Positions 1 to 9,457 of a DNA stretch of 22,814 nt are shown piece by piece. The first letter of the stretch is position 1; the number at the start of each line of letters is the position of its first letter. The DNA comes from Isoetes engelmannii (Eukaryota; Streptophyta; Lycopodiopsida; Isoetales; Isoetaceae). The stretch is from NCBI GenBank assembly GCA_011763485.2, contig JAANSK020254718.1:1-22814 (forward strand), given 5' to 3'. The position numbers were made by a program, and so were the translations under genes. The notes under the pieces were generated by a model. The model did not search any database and was not told the DNA's origin. It saw only the letters and a list, made by a program, of their open reading frames with translations.

Positions 1-49
1 AGATAAGATAAGATAAGATAAGATAAGATAAGATAAGATAAGATAAGAT
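1..49. repeat. (AGATA)n pentanucleotide microsatellite
   Basis: Nine full AGATA units and a partial tenth run from the first base of the window, so the true array probably starts outside it. It is perfect in the visible part and ends in a T-rich stretch. It is not a telomere repeat of the plant TTTAGGG type. Confidence 0.95.
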
Positions 50-99
50 TTTTATCGTCCACGGAGGCCAATTGGCCCATGGGACCTGTACAAGAGGAG

Positions 100-167
100 C
101 AGCATGCCCATTACGGCCCGGATGAAAAACCCACATGGGAAAAACCATGGTCGTAATGGTCATGCTG
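100..167. repeat. Inverted repeat (foldback), 19-bp arms
   Basis: Arms at 100-118 and 149-167 are reverse complements with two mismatches over 19 bp (left arm CAGCATGCCCATTACGGCC). The spacer is about 30 bp. Just before it are the palindromes GGCCAATTGGCC (66-77) and CCCATGGG. This looks like the end or core of a small foldback transposon. The word CCATTACG recurs in the hairpin at 21,711-21,778, so the two could belong to related families, but that is inference from a short word. Confidence 0.6.
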
Positions 168-170
168 GTA

Positions 171-1636
171 TACAAAATCACAGCATTACGAGTGACGCGG
201 ACAAAGGCATTGTTGTTCGTCCAGCACCTCCTGGATATAGGATCCTAGAGTTCCCACGGCGCTGGTGTTGAGCAAGAGGTGGAGGGCCTGACTTCGTATC
301 CCCAACTGCAATGCATCCTTGGGCTGCAAATTGTAAATATGCATTCTTGGTTTGCACATAATCTAGAAGATGTAAAGTTATATCGGCTTTTTTTTCTTTT
401 TTTTCTTTTTTTAGCAGGCTTGCCTAAAGGGAGGTGCATTCATTCTTGCAATTCTAACTTGTCCACGTTGCCTGCCACGTCACAACGTCAACTGAAATTA
501 ATTGAGACCATTAGATGTCTTATTGAATCTACGGGTAAGAAAATTCAAAAAACTCTGGAAAATAAAAGCTACGTTTCTTCCTCGCTAACTTCATTCAAAG
601 GTTTTCCTTTGTGGTAGAGTCGATGAAAACTGGGTCTTTAAAATTTTGCCTTTGTCTGCGTTCAACCATCTCCAGTGCTTTGAAGTTTGGAGCTTTTGGC
701 GCCTTCCACATAGCATTATTTTGATGAATGGCATGGCCCAGATACAATTCTAATTGCCTTGGCGTTATCCTTGGTTTTTCAGGTGCACACTTAAATCATT
801 CACAAGTTTATTTATCCTTTATGATCTTTGAGAATCCACCTGCCGTTGACGTTTCTTTTACTTTTTTGCAGACAGATTTAACTTCGGAGACCTTGGAGGG
901 ACGGGTGAAGCTTTCACCTTGCGCTCATATTAGCAACCCTATTTTTTCTTCTCATACAAGTTCGGATTTAGGATTTACTGTAAGGAATTCCCAACTGCTA
1001 GTAATTTCATCTATCATTCTGCCTTCTGGAACACTTCTGTTTCATAAGTACCATTCAAGAATCAAAACTAGCCGCTGGTAACAACCTGTTTTGGCAGTTG
1101 CTAATCTGTGAATCTTCCAAGTGCATAGTTAAATTATATAAGTTTATAGATCCTTGAGTATAGTAATCTTTGAGCATCTAGCTTTTTTTGATGTTTCTTT
1201 CATTTTTTTACAGACAATTGTAACCTCCAAAGCTGCCAACCTCACACGATTTTTATAAAGTTCTATACACACAAGTTACATATTTTTTCCCTGCCTTTTT
1301 ATCTGTTGGTCTACCCTGCGGTAGTATTAGTAGAGGTACGCCATAGTTTTTCCATCTTAGTAAGTACATTGGGTGCATTGTGCATGCTGACTGGTGCAAA
1401 TGTTGTGCGACAGGCTGTAAACATAGGAACATAAGAAACAGGTATCTTATCTCTTGCATCCATATTCAATTATCTCAAAGAGGCCATAGGTTGTCAAATT
1501 TTATCCATGTCATAGAATGGAAGGGCTGCAAGGTGGATGTAGCAAGTGGATCGCTTGGCTATGGATATCTACAAGTTTGATGGACTTACCATCCCTATGA
1601 AGAAGGAAGAGATCAGAAATGTGGCTTCGTATCTCG
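171..1636. other. Non-coding stretch with an old internal duplication
   Basis: No coding region is recognisable; the open frames are short and of random composition. A diverged direct duplication is visible: 792-900 and 1,128-1,232 share the order TTAAAT, ATCTTTGAG, GAYGTTTCTTT, a T-run, then CAGACA and TTTAACTTCGGAG or TGTAACCTCCAAAG. Each copy has a pyrimidine tract before CAG and so resembles an intron 3' end, but I cannot assign a product to the following bases. A polypyrimidine run lies at about 388-411. Confidence 0.5.
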
Positions 1637-1808
1637 TGGCAATAAAGCCTAGAAATAACACTGCTCATATGATCAAATCAAACGTCCTCTAGACTAGTGA
1701 AGGGTCTCATGTATCAACAATCTAAGGTTCCTGGAGAAAGAAATTGATTCACATTTGGCTGGTCATACATCCGTAAATATTCTTGCGTTCATACAACCCT
1801 TTTGTTAA
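1637..1808. repeat. Dispersed direct repeat R1, copy a
   Basis: This matches copy b at 3,005-3,175 with moderate divergence. Shared landmarks in order are TGGCAATAAA, ATGATCAAA or GTGATCAAA, then ACATTTGGCTGGTCATACAT, then CATACAACCCTTTTG. The two copies are in the same orientation. Together with R2 (2,549-2,635 and 3,226-3,313) this shows that about 300 bp was duplicated. Confidence 0.75.
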
Positions 1809-2548
1809 GCATAGCTTGTTTATGAATTTTCTTTAATGTTTTACTCCCAGCCATTGATCTGGAGAATATACCCTCCCTTGTGCCAGATCAATGACCACAA
1901 ATTTTTTCACCGGGAAGCCCTGCGCAAGTTCCAATGGTGCACATCGAGCATACAGCCCATTGAAAAAAACAAGAGAAACTCCCAACACAATGGTGCAGAC
2001 GCCGAGACTGCCGGAGATGGCAAGAACGAAACAAACAGACCTTCGTAGCAAGGATTGAAGCTCGGATGACAAAGAGATCCAAGGATTACAAAAGATTGAG
2101 CCTCGGATGACAAAGAGATCTAAGGATTACAAAGAGACCAAGCAGCTCGTCGCAAGTAGCACCGATTCAAGCTCAGATCCAAGGATTGAAGCTCCGGATT
2201 ACATAGCAGCTTTGCACCCAGGTAAACATCTGGTCCACAAACACAAAGAGCCCAAGCAGCTCTGCCTTGGCGCTACCACCCTCAGGAATTCATCCTCAAC
2301 AATATCCCCCCTCGAGCTTGACGGCATGGACCTGAGACCTGTCCAAGAAGGGGACACATACCATTTCTGGACCTTAGACGCAAGTCTGGGGATCCAAGAT
2401 CAGGACAACGAAAAACCTTGGGAAACACCTAAAATGCCAACAAATAGCTCTAATAGGCACAAAAATACGATTTCTTCTACAATACACGTGCAAAACCTTA
2501 CCCCAAACCAACGAACGTCAATACGAAACTCAAATAAGAGAAGTTTAT
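1809..2548. other. About 690-bp segment present in only one copy of a duplication
   Basis: R1a and R2a are about 740 bp apart, while the partner copies R1b and R2b are only about 50 bp apart, so about 690 bp was either inserted here or lost from the other copy. The segment contains a small perfect hairpin (ATTGATCTGG at 1,854-1,863 against CCAGATCAAT at 1,882-1,891), a 41-bp imperfect tandem repeat, and an open frame of 151 codons on the plus strand (2,107-2,562) rich in Ser, Thr, Lys and Asn that resembles no family I know. No clear terminal inverted repeat or target duplication is visible, so calling it a transposon would be inference. Confidence 0.5.
2061..2141. repeat. 41-bp imperfect tandem repeat, two copies
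   Basis: Copies start at CTCGGATGAC at 2,061 and 2,102, a 41-bp period. They differ at only a few positions over AAAGAGATCCAAGGATTACA. Fragments of the same words (CCAAGGATTGAAGCTC) recur at about 2,180-2,200, suggesting a formerly larger array. Confidence 0.8.
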
Positions 2549-2635
2549 GTAGGGTCCTTTAAATTATTGATATCAACTGTTGATATGGGGAAATGAAGAG
2601 CTATGATGTTGAATTGCATGATATCAGCTTTGTGT
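2549..2635. repeat. Direct repeat R2, copy a
   Basis: This matches 3,226-3,313 with about 75-80 percent identity by eye. Landmarks are AAGGTCCTT or AGGGTCCTT, then ATATGGGGAAATG or ATATGGGAAAATG, then AGAGYTATGATGTTGA, then TATGATATSA. It is part of the same duplication as R1. Confidence 0.7.
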
Positions 2636-3004
2636 CGAGTACTTTGGAAGTAGGTCTGTGGTTGTCACTGTTAATGTGGTAAGGTTATCCAGTCCACTTT
2701 GTTGTAGTATCAGCTTTACAAATGATATCACTATATTTGAGCTTTTGTTTTTGGGCAACATGTGTTTCATGGCAAAGAATGCTAGAAGCCATACAAAATT
2801 TGTAAGCTCATTTGTATCTATCTTACAAAATATATTTCTTGTTGCTTTCTCTTTTTGTGATAGACAGCATACAAGACTAATAGAGTTCCTCGTCCAAAAT
2901 CTACTACTTTTAGGCATCATTAACATGCTTGGAAGTTACTGGAGTCCTGTTATTTGTCTTTTATCTTTATAGGTAAGCTATGAGATGGACACTAAGATAA
3001 ATTC

Positions 3005-3313
3005 TGGCAATAAAACCTTAGTTATTACCTTGAAAGTAAAACTTTCCATGTGATCAAACGTCACCCAGACTGCTAAAGGATCTGATGTTTGAAATTTCTT
3101 GAAAAATATATTTACATTTGGCTGGTCATACATCCATAAACATTTGTGCCATCATACAACCCTTTTGCCACCATTGCCTTTTGCATTACATTGTAAAATA
3201 TGGCTAGAGGTGGTTGATTCTGAACTAAGGTCCTTAAAACTACTAATATCTTCTAATATATGGGAAAATGGAGAGTTATGATGTTGATTTGTATGATATG
3301 ATCCTTGTGCCAC
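3005..3313. repeat. Copy b of the R1-R2 duplication, uninterrupted
   Basis: This stretch holds R1b (3,005-3,175) followed after about 50 bp by R2b (3,226-3,313). It is probably the uninterrupted form of the segment seen at 1,637-2,635. No coding function is visible. Confidence 0.65.
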
Positions 3314-3499
3314 TATGCGCAAATTTTCTCCAATTGAGGTATCAACCTATTGAGTACATTTACTGGTTTGCAAAGCATAGTCAATTGTTGTTGTACTTCT
3401 AAGATTTACCACATTGATGCCAGATCTTGATTTTTTCTCTATTTTAGGCTTGGATAGCATTCTATAAGCACCATTTGGTAATTCCTTTACCATGAGTTT

Positions 3500-4335
3500 A
3501 TTTTGTACTTTCAATGCAATCGAATCTAGAGGCCTCTTTCAAAAGAGCATTGCAGTAATGACTGAAGGGAAGAGAATATTTTCTGTGGTCATATATCTGT
3601 ATTTCCTTAAGAATTTTGTTAATGATTGTCAGAAGATATGCTTATTTTTGGCATTCTGCAAGGATTTGTTCTTGGCGGTAGTAGCAGGCGAGATTACGCA
3701 AGCAGGTTTTTTAAGTATGACCCTGCCACAAAAGAAACAACAGTCTTGCTGAAGGGTCTTCGTCTTCTAAATTTTTCAAATGGTGTTGCATTTAACCCAT
3801 ATCATTATACCCGAATCTGTAAGTGGAAAATATTTATTTTTTTTGTAATTTAAATACAACAGGATTTAATTCTTCAGGCTTAATTGCGAAAAAGAAGGAA
3901 CTACGCAAAGAAACGTTGACCATCCATTAAAGCAGGGATACTTAAGTTAGATAATTTCTGGTCTATGGGTGTACTGAACTCCTCGACATAAGCAAAATTT
4001 AACTGGGTTCTTCACAACATCACAAAAGCTGTATGGAATGGTCGATGTAGCCAATAACCATGTAAATTTCAACATCTAAGGGCATTATTTCAATATTTTA
4101 GCAGATTAATTCTATTGTTATATAAGGGATTGCACAAAGGGATCAAGGGAGAAACGAAGAAAATATTTGCATGGGTGCAAGGGTAAATGAGAAGGGCAGA
4201 TTTTGGGACGCAATCTGAATTGGGCATTGCTTTGAACTTTAGTGTTGAAGGCCAATCTTCTCAATGAAATTGAGGAACGAAATGGAAGCTGTGTCATTTG
4301 GAAGCATATGGGTGTATACAACCCCACTTTATTCA
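3500..4335 (+). pseudogene. Strictosidine-synthase-like (SSL/APMAP-like) pseudogene
   Basis: Several blocks of the SSL six-bladed propeller family occur in the right order on this strand. First is a weak block ending FVND (3,615-3,626; family FxNDLD). It is followed in another frame by SEDMLIF and SSRRDY (family SEDG-IYFTDSS and RRDY), then RFFKYDPATKETTVLLKGL (about 3,692-3,748), the best match to the family's GRLxKYDPxTKxTTVLLxGL, then NGVAFNP and a consensus GTAAGT donor at 3,819. Further blocks are VNEKGRFWDAI (about 4,169-4,201; family N-KGEFWVA) followed at once by a stop, and EIEERNG...GVYN (about 4,266-4,322; family EVEERNG...GVYN). The frame changes and in-frame stops make it non-functional. 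Living members are vacuolar or secreted hydrolase-like proteins. The 5' part of the family domain is not recognisable. The family call rests on motif memory, not alignment. Confidence 0.7.
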
Positions 4336-4339
4336 GCAA

Positions 4340-4983
4340 CTCAGTCTTTTATAATGTAAAGCATCATCTCACAGGTATTTTGAACAATGTGCACGCATAA
4401 AGAATGGGTCCAGGAAGACTAAGAACAATGCTTTTAGTAGAGAAGATAGTGATATTGAAGCTAGAAAGAAAACAAACAAATATTCGTGCTAAGATGAAAC
4501 CTCTTTCTTGAGATCTAGTGGATAAGAGGAGTCCAACGTCGGGTGCTCCACTTAAAAGAAAGTGGCAAAACCATTATGGGCCTTTCTACTTTTCACCATT
4601 ACTTTCTTCAAGACCTATTTGCATGACTATTTGCATAACATTGGAACATTTGGACTATGCCATCTCCTCCAACTATGCGATCTCCTCCAATATTTAAAGT
4701 GAGCACCTCTAAAAAAATATATTTTTCCAAATATATTTGCCAATGGAGATCTTAAAACCCTATAATGTGGTTTGTTATATTGTGAAGGTAGAAAAATGCC
4801 CTACACAACAATAACATGAGTAGAATCGAAACTTGATGTTACATTATTCAACTTATTATCATCACAGTGCAAAGAAAATTAGAAATGATGCAAAAACAAA
4901 ATATTGAGAGCCAAAGTAATATCTAAAGCACTTACCCCATCATTTTTCCTACGAAGAATGTATCCAACAATAATGTGTTAGAT
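4340..4983. other. Non-coding stretch
   Basis: AT-rich sequence with many stops in all frames. The only structure noted is a short tandem duplication of an 18-bp unit around 4,660-4,696 containing ATGCSATCTCCTCCAA. No gene or RNA is recognised. Confidence 0.5.
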
Positions 4984-5174
4984 CAAATTTAGCAGAGAAC
5001 ATGAAAGTAAAGGTATGTATAATCAAATGTATCATTGTTCTAGGCTTGGATCCAAAACCAATGTGTGATTGAAGGTTCATTTCTCATATATAGAGCATAT
5101 CATTGTCAAATGCAATAGAGAACGTGAAAGTAAAGATACCTATAATTAAATGTATTGTTGTTCTAGGGTTGGAT
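4984..5174. repeat. Diverged tandem repeat, period 122 bp
   Basis: The segments 4,984-5,053 and 5,106-5,174 align with offset 122. Shared words are AGAGAACRTGAAAGTAAAG, ATAAT(C/T)AAATGTAT and TTGTTCTAGG, ending at TTGGATCC. Identity is roughly 85 percent by eye. No coding meaning is seen. Confidence 0.8.
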
Positions 5175-5787
5175 CCATGCGGCAATAGTCACATGGCGTG
5201 CTCCCAGTCATACCTTCTATTCCTCCTTACTTGCTTCACTTGCCCACCTCAGGCCTGCCCTACTGCTAGTTATTTTATCTGCACCTTTTCCACGATTGCA
5301 TATCAATGCAGTTGTATAGATATGCAGTCCACATTTCTAGATTATGAAAGCAAGCTATTATCTAGGATATACTATGACATAGATTGTAGTCTGCAACGGA
5401 CCAAACATGTCGAAACTATCTGATGTAGATACAAACATGTTGTGCAGATGTTGCAAAAATGATGCTACAATAATTATGGTCCATGATTCTATCAATTTTT
5501 TTTTGAACTTGCCAATATGCTTCCCATCTTATAAGGGTTCAAACTCCAGCAAGAACTATAGTGCACTCACAAAAGCATTTTATCCACATTCCACCACAGC
5601 CTGCTACATTTCACAAACTTTGGCCATGTTTTGGCATTGTTTGTATTAGGCACTTACATTTCCTACTCCAAAAATAAATCCTCCAAGGCTCAGCCTCCAA
5701 CACCACTTACAAAAGCTATTTTGTCAAGGCTTTGTACATTCTTGTAAAGAATTCTCAAGAATGTCTTTGCTATTTTCGAGTTAAGCA
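5175..5787. other. Non-coding stretch
   Basis: The longer open frames here (for example 5,103-5,423 and 5,407-5,649 on the plus strand) have Cys/Ser/Ile-rich composition typical of translated non-coding DNA and match no family I know. Nothing else is seen. Confidence 0.45.
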
Positions 5788-5936
5788 TCTGAACTAATCA
5801 TTTCAGTCCATGAAATTACACTGCAATCAAAAAATTCCAGAAACAATCTGCAGGTTAATCTCTGAACTAATCATTTCAGTCCATGAAATTACACTGCAAT
5901 CAAAAAATTCCAGAAACAATCTGCAGGTTAATCTCT
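5788..5936. repeat. Perfect 73-bp tandem duplication
   Basis: 5,788-5,860 and 5,861-5,933 are identical over all 73 bp, and a further 3 bp (TCT) continue the repeat. Each unit starts TCTGAACTAATC and ends CAGGTTAATC. Absence of any mismatch implies a recent duplication or an assembly artefact. Confidence 0.97.
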
Positions 5937-6385
5937 ATATTTCCACATTTTGAATACATGTCAACTGACCTTGGCTCTTTGTAAAGCTGCTTAATTTTGT
6001 GCCACTATAATCCACATGACCACCATCAAAGAGGGTGAAGCAGGATTGAACTTGTCAACTCCTGTTTGCAGCATTCAGATCATTATCTAGGTTATCCTAT
6101 GGAATTGGAAAACGAAGATTCCTTAACATAATGTCATTCAGCATAAACGCAAAAAGGATAATCAAAAGGCAAAAGAATCTCAGTCTTTAGCAAGCAAGTA
6201 CAGATGGCATCTTGCTCTGCTGGATTTAATTCAGCTGGCATCTTGCTCTATCTGATTCAATTTAGTTGTAGATTTTAGATTTTAGGTCCCGACTAAACCA
6301 TTCAAACAGATCTTGTAGCTTCAAATATATAGCACTAGGTCGTTTCTTGTTTGTCACAGCCAACAGGCACAACAAATGCTCTTAC
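5937..6385. other. Non-coding stretch
   Basis: No recognised gene. If the candidate first exon at 6,386-6,592 is real, this would be the start of its first intron on the minus strand; no further exon was identified. Confidence 0.4.
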
Positions 6386-6592
6386 CGAATTTATGCCATT
6401 TATGCCACTGCAAAGCACTGAAGATGTCAATCGGCTCCCGCTTCTCTCTGCGATGGGACGCATTAGTTAATTTGTTTGCTTGAGTAGCAGAACGGCAAGG
6501 AAATTGGAGCTTTCTCAGACTGCGTCTGTCCTGCGAAGGTGCGGCAACGAAAATGCAGAAAAGCACGAATTTTGGATCGATCGGAAGAGCAT
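6386..6592 (-). pseudogene. Possible orphan first exon of an organelle-targeted protein
   Basis: The stretch is more GC-rich than its surroundings. On the minus strand an ATG at 6,592-6,590 opens MLFRSIQNSCFSAF...LRR, a Ser/Arg-rich sequence like a mitochondrial or plastid transit peptide, but the frame stops after 25 codons. A shifted frame then runs on through THASH-like and REPIDIFSALQWHKWHKFG to a good donor (CG|GTAAGAG at 6,386/6,385). A single indel would join the two, so this may be a decayed or misread first exon. No downstream exon was recognised and no family is assigned. Composition and the splice donor are the only support. Confidence 0.25.
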
Positions 6593-7147
6593 GGAGTAGC
6601 TATTGAAGGCGGAGCTGGTAGCTATTCTAAATTGCGGCGTAGGAACTATTTAAAATGCGAACAAAAATTAGAAACTGCTTTACATAGCCTATGAAGGATT
6701 ATATTTCTTGGTATCCTCAGTGTTCTTTAGAAATTCGTTTTGTTTTAATCAAAGGGAGACTATTATATGAGATCATAGGATCAAAGGTTTTGTGATCCAT
6801 GACCTGCATCCTTCCAATCAGGATTAATGGATTTAAAGATGCAGATGGATAAAACGTTTGTTTAAAGGGGACACAGAGAATAAATTCCCCTACACGGTTA
6901 AGTGTCTGCTTATTAAATCTGCTTCTTAAATCTGATCATATTGTCATTGTAACGTGTTTAAAAAAAATTTAGCAACAAAACCAGAGCATGTTCTACTTGT
7001 CTGGAAATGTATTTATCGATATGGATGTCACAATTCATAATGTTGTCTCATGCATTTAATGGGTCATAAAATTTGTAAATGGATTGGCTATTTGTTCCTA
7101 GGAAATTCCAATTTCTTTGGCCAAGCCTGAAAAGAGAAACTACATTT
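6593..7147. other. Intergenic stretch downstream of IFT144
   Basis: AT-rich sequence with no open frame of interest. It lies between the end of IFT144 and the weak candidate exon, and would hold the promoter of the latter if that is a gene. Confidence 0.4.
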
Positions 7148-7153
7148 TTTATT
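7148..7153 (-). terminator. Candidate poly(A) signal AATAAA for IFT144
   Basis: Read on the minus strand the hexamer is AATAAA, about 270 bp beyond the IFT144 stop codon, inside an A/T-rich tract. Plant poly(A) signals are loose, so this is only a plausible site. Confidence 0.3.
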
Positions 7154-7424
7154 TATAGCTAGAAATTAGTGTTCCTTTTGATGACACCGATATATGAAAC
7201 TTCAATCAGTGAGACACATTACAGAGGCACAAGAACATTATCCAATCTTATAAATTTTTAGCCAAAGTAATCAAACGTGCTTTGGCTAGTTAAATCTATT
7301 TTCTAGACTTCCATCCAGCGAAAGACTCTTCAAACGTTGGTTATTTGCAAGATGGAATAATTTTACACGCACCAAAGGTGAGCAAACTGGAATTTCTTTA
7401 CTCTGAAGATTAGAGTGCTACCTC

Positions 7425-9457
7425 TTATGTTGAATGATCCATCAGTTTGAGTTCTTCAATAGACACAACTTCTAAGCACATAGGACATGTATTCTCAGCA
7501 TCTAAAGCCTGCAAGCTGGTAAACGTGAGACAAAAAAGAATACAATAAACTTCGAATGCATAAGAAAGGAATTACCTTCACAAATTGAGACATTAAAGCT
7601 GGAAATTGACACTTGGGGCAAGCAGTCCAGTCATCCAGTACCATATGTCTCCCAGACACAATACAAAACTGAAAGCATGGGCAGTTAAAAGAGAAAAGCT
7701 TAAAGGTTGATGTAGGATATGCAATTTAGAGATGCTACAGAGTTATAATGAATATTGAATGCCCATCCACTTTATTTCACGATTTTGCTTAAGAAATTGA
7801 ATCTGCTCCTGGGATTAGCTATTCCATACTAGGAACACCTTTCACATTAGATTAGGATATGAAATTGACATCTTTTGCTGTGCTTTTGAGATGAGAACTA
7901 AAGATGACCGCATACCTAGATCCTCAAGTGGTTAAACATTTACTTTGAGCAAACACGTTAGCTTTAAACTATTTTGCCTAGTCTACAAGAATAATAAAGA
8001 TGATTGTGATATTCAGAAAAAAAAAAATACGAGATTTCTTGAAGTTTAGAAAAAATCTTTCATCATAAACATTCTGATAGTCGGCTTGCTTGAGCGCATT
8101 CAAAAGATCCATAGATACAAAATCATGGCTTGCTTTTTTCTTATTCCTAACATGCCAGGGCCATTTTGTTATGTAATCTATAAATAGCTTGGCATATGAA
8201 AATAAGTTCATCTACAATCTTTATTTATTTATTTGTTTACTAGATTCCACATCCTGGCACGTTACCAAAGCATAGGTTTGGGTGAATGGTAATAACCGAT
8301 CTTAAAGGATGTCTCCCAATCTGGGAGAGTAAAGCATGTTTATGAGGAAGCAGTTATAAACTTTAAAGCAAGAATTCTGTGATGATATATTAAGTCACGC
8401 AAAGAGCAGAAGTATCAATTGGCATCCAGTCATGCAAGTACAAATAACGGAATGCTGCTTCTAGTTGGGAGTAGAGAAAAGTATCATCAACTACAAGCAC
8501 TGAACTTCTAGTGTTAATACTGCACAGTTTTCAGAACTAGAACGAATTCCCAATTACATTAGGAGTAGATTGGGACTATGCAACGGAAGTATGAAGCGCT
8601 CGTAGAAAATGTTGCTTGCAATCTTGTCAAGTCTAGTGTGCAATTTGTGAGTGACTCATATACATGGATTTCTTATAAGAGATGAGGATCGGGTCCTCAA
8701 TATCTGGAGACGAGATTAAGTGATTCATTCTTGGATTACTTCCTTGGAGTAAACTCGACTCTTATTTCTATGTATCCCTCATGTCAATGGCCTACATCCT
8801 TGCTTGGAGTGAACCATCACCAATAACTTATTACATACATATGGATTTTCTTGTACACTATAATGAGGATTTTGACATTGGCTAGGATCTCTACAGATAT
8901 GAATGCAAGGCCTTTATATAAAACGATGTTGCACGCTTAATAACTAATGCGATATATTGTAAATAATTCTAATGCCTTTGGTCAGATGCTATTTAATGTT
9001 TATGACTATCTACGATATGTCCGGAGTAACAATGTTACTGTATCATAGTAGGACACTGGAACCCATTCAGTTGCTCTTGGCATATTGTTGTAGGGAAACA
9101 ATTTTAGTGTATCCTAGTGGAAGTATTTTGCTGCATCTCTTGGTTGACGTCATGGCTTGGCGAGAATGCCAGATATGTTCCTGGACATCCTGAACAGCTC
9201 TTGTCAGATTTTGAATATGTGACCAGAGAACAATTTTCCTTTTGAATGATCGCGTTTAGACAAGATCTTTCTAAGACTATTCTATAGGTAGTTTGCTTAC
9301 TGGTATATTGCTTCTGCAAGCAGGACAATCAAGCTGTGTCTCGGGTATTGGAAGCGAACAAAATGGACACGGTGAAAGTGGTTCTTCATCTTCCGTCCTT
9401 TCAGGCTTCCGAACAATTTTCTCAATCTTGCGTTTGTATGCAGCGGCAATTGATGAT
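7425..9457 (-). CDS. IFT144: IFT144 exons 19-21: C-terminal zinc-ribbon-like domain
   Basis: The last three exons (9457-9301, 7668-7576, 7508-7425) encode a basic helix ([15 protein letters not shown]) followed by four CPxC knuckles: CPFC (about residue 816), CPAC (830), CPKC (855) and CPMC (877). Animal WDR19 has the same four pairs (CPFC, CPGC, CPHC, CPMC), expected to bind two zinc ions. All eight cysteines are present. The domain is split by a 1,632-bp intron and a 67-bp intron. The protein ends about 15 residues after the last knuckle, as in the family. Confidence 0.95.

Noticed and set aside
2107-2562. 151-codon open frame on the plus strand
   Set aside because: Low-complexity Ser/Thr/Lys/Asn composition, overlap with a tandem repeat, no recognisable domain and no splice context. 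Kept only as a note within the unmatched segment.
4118-4339. 73-codon minus-strand open frame
   Set aside because: It is antisense to the strictosidine-synthase-like pseudogene and has no protein-like features of its own.
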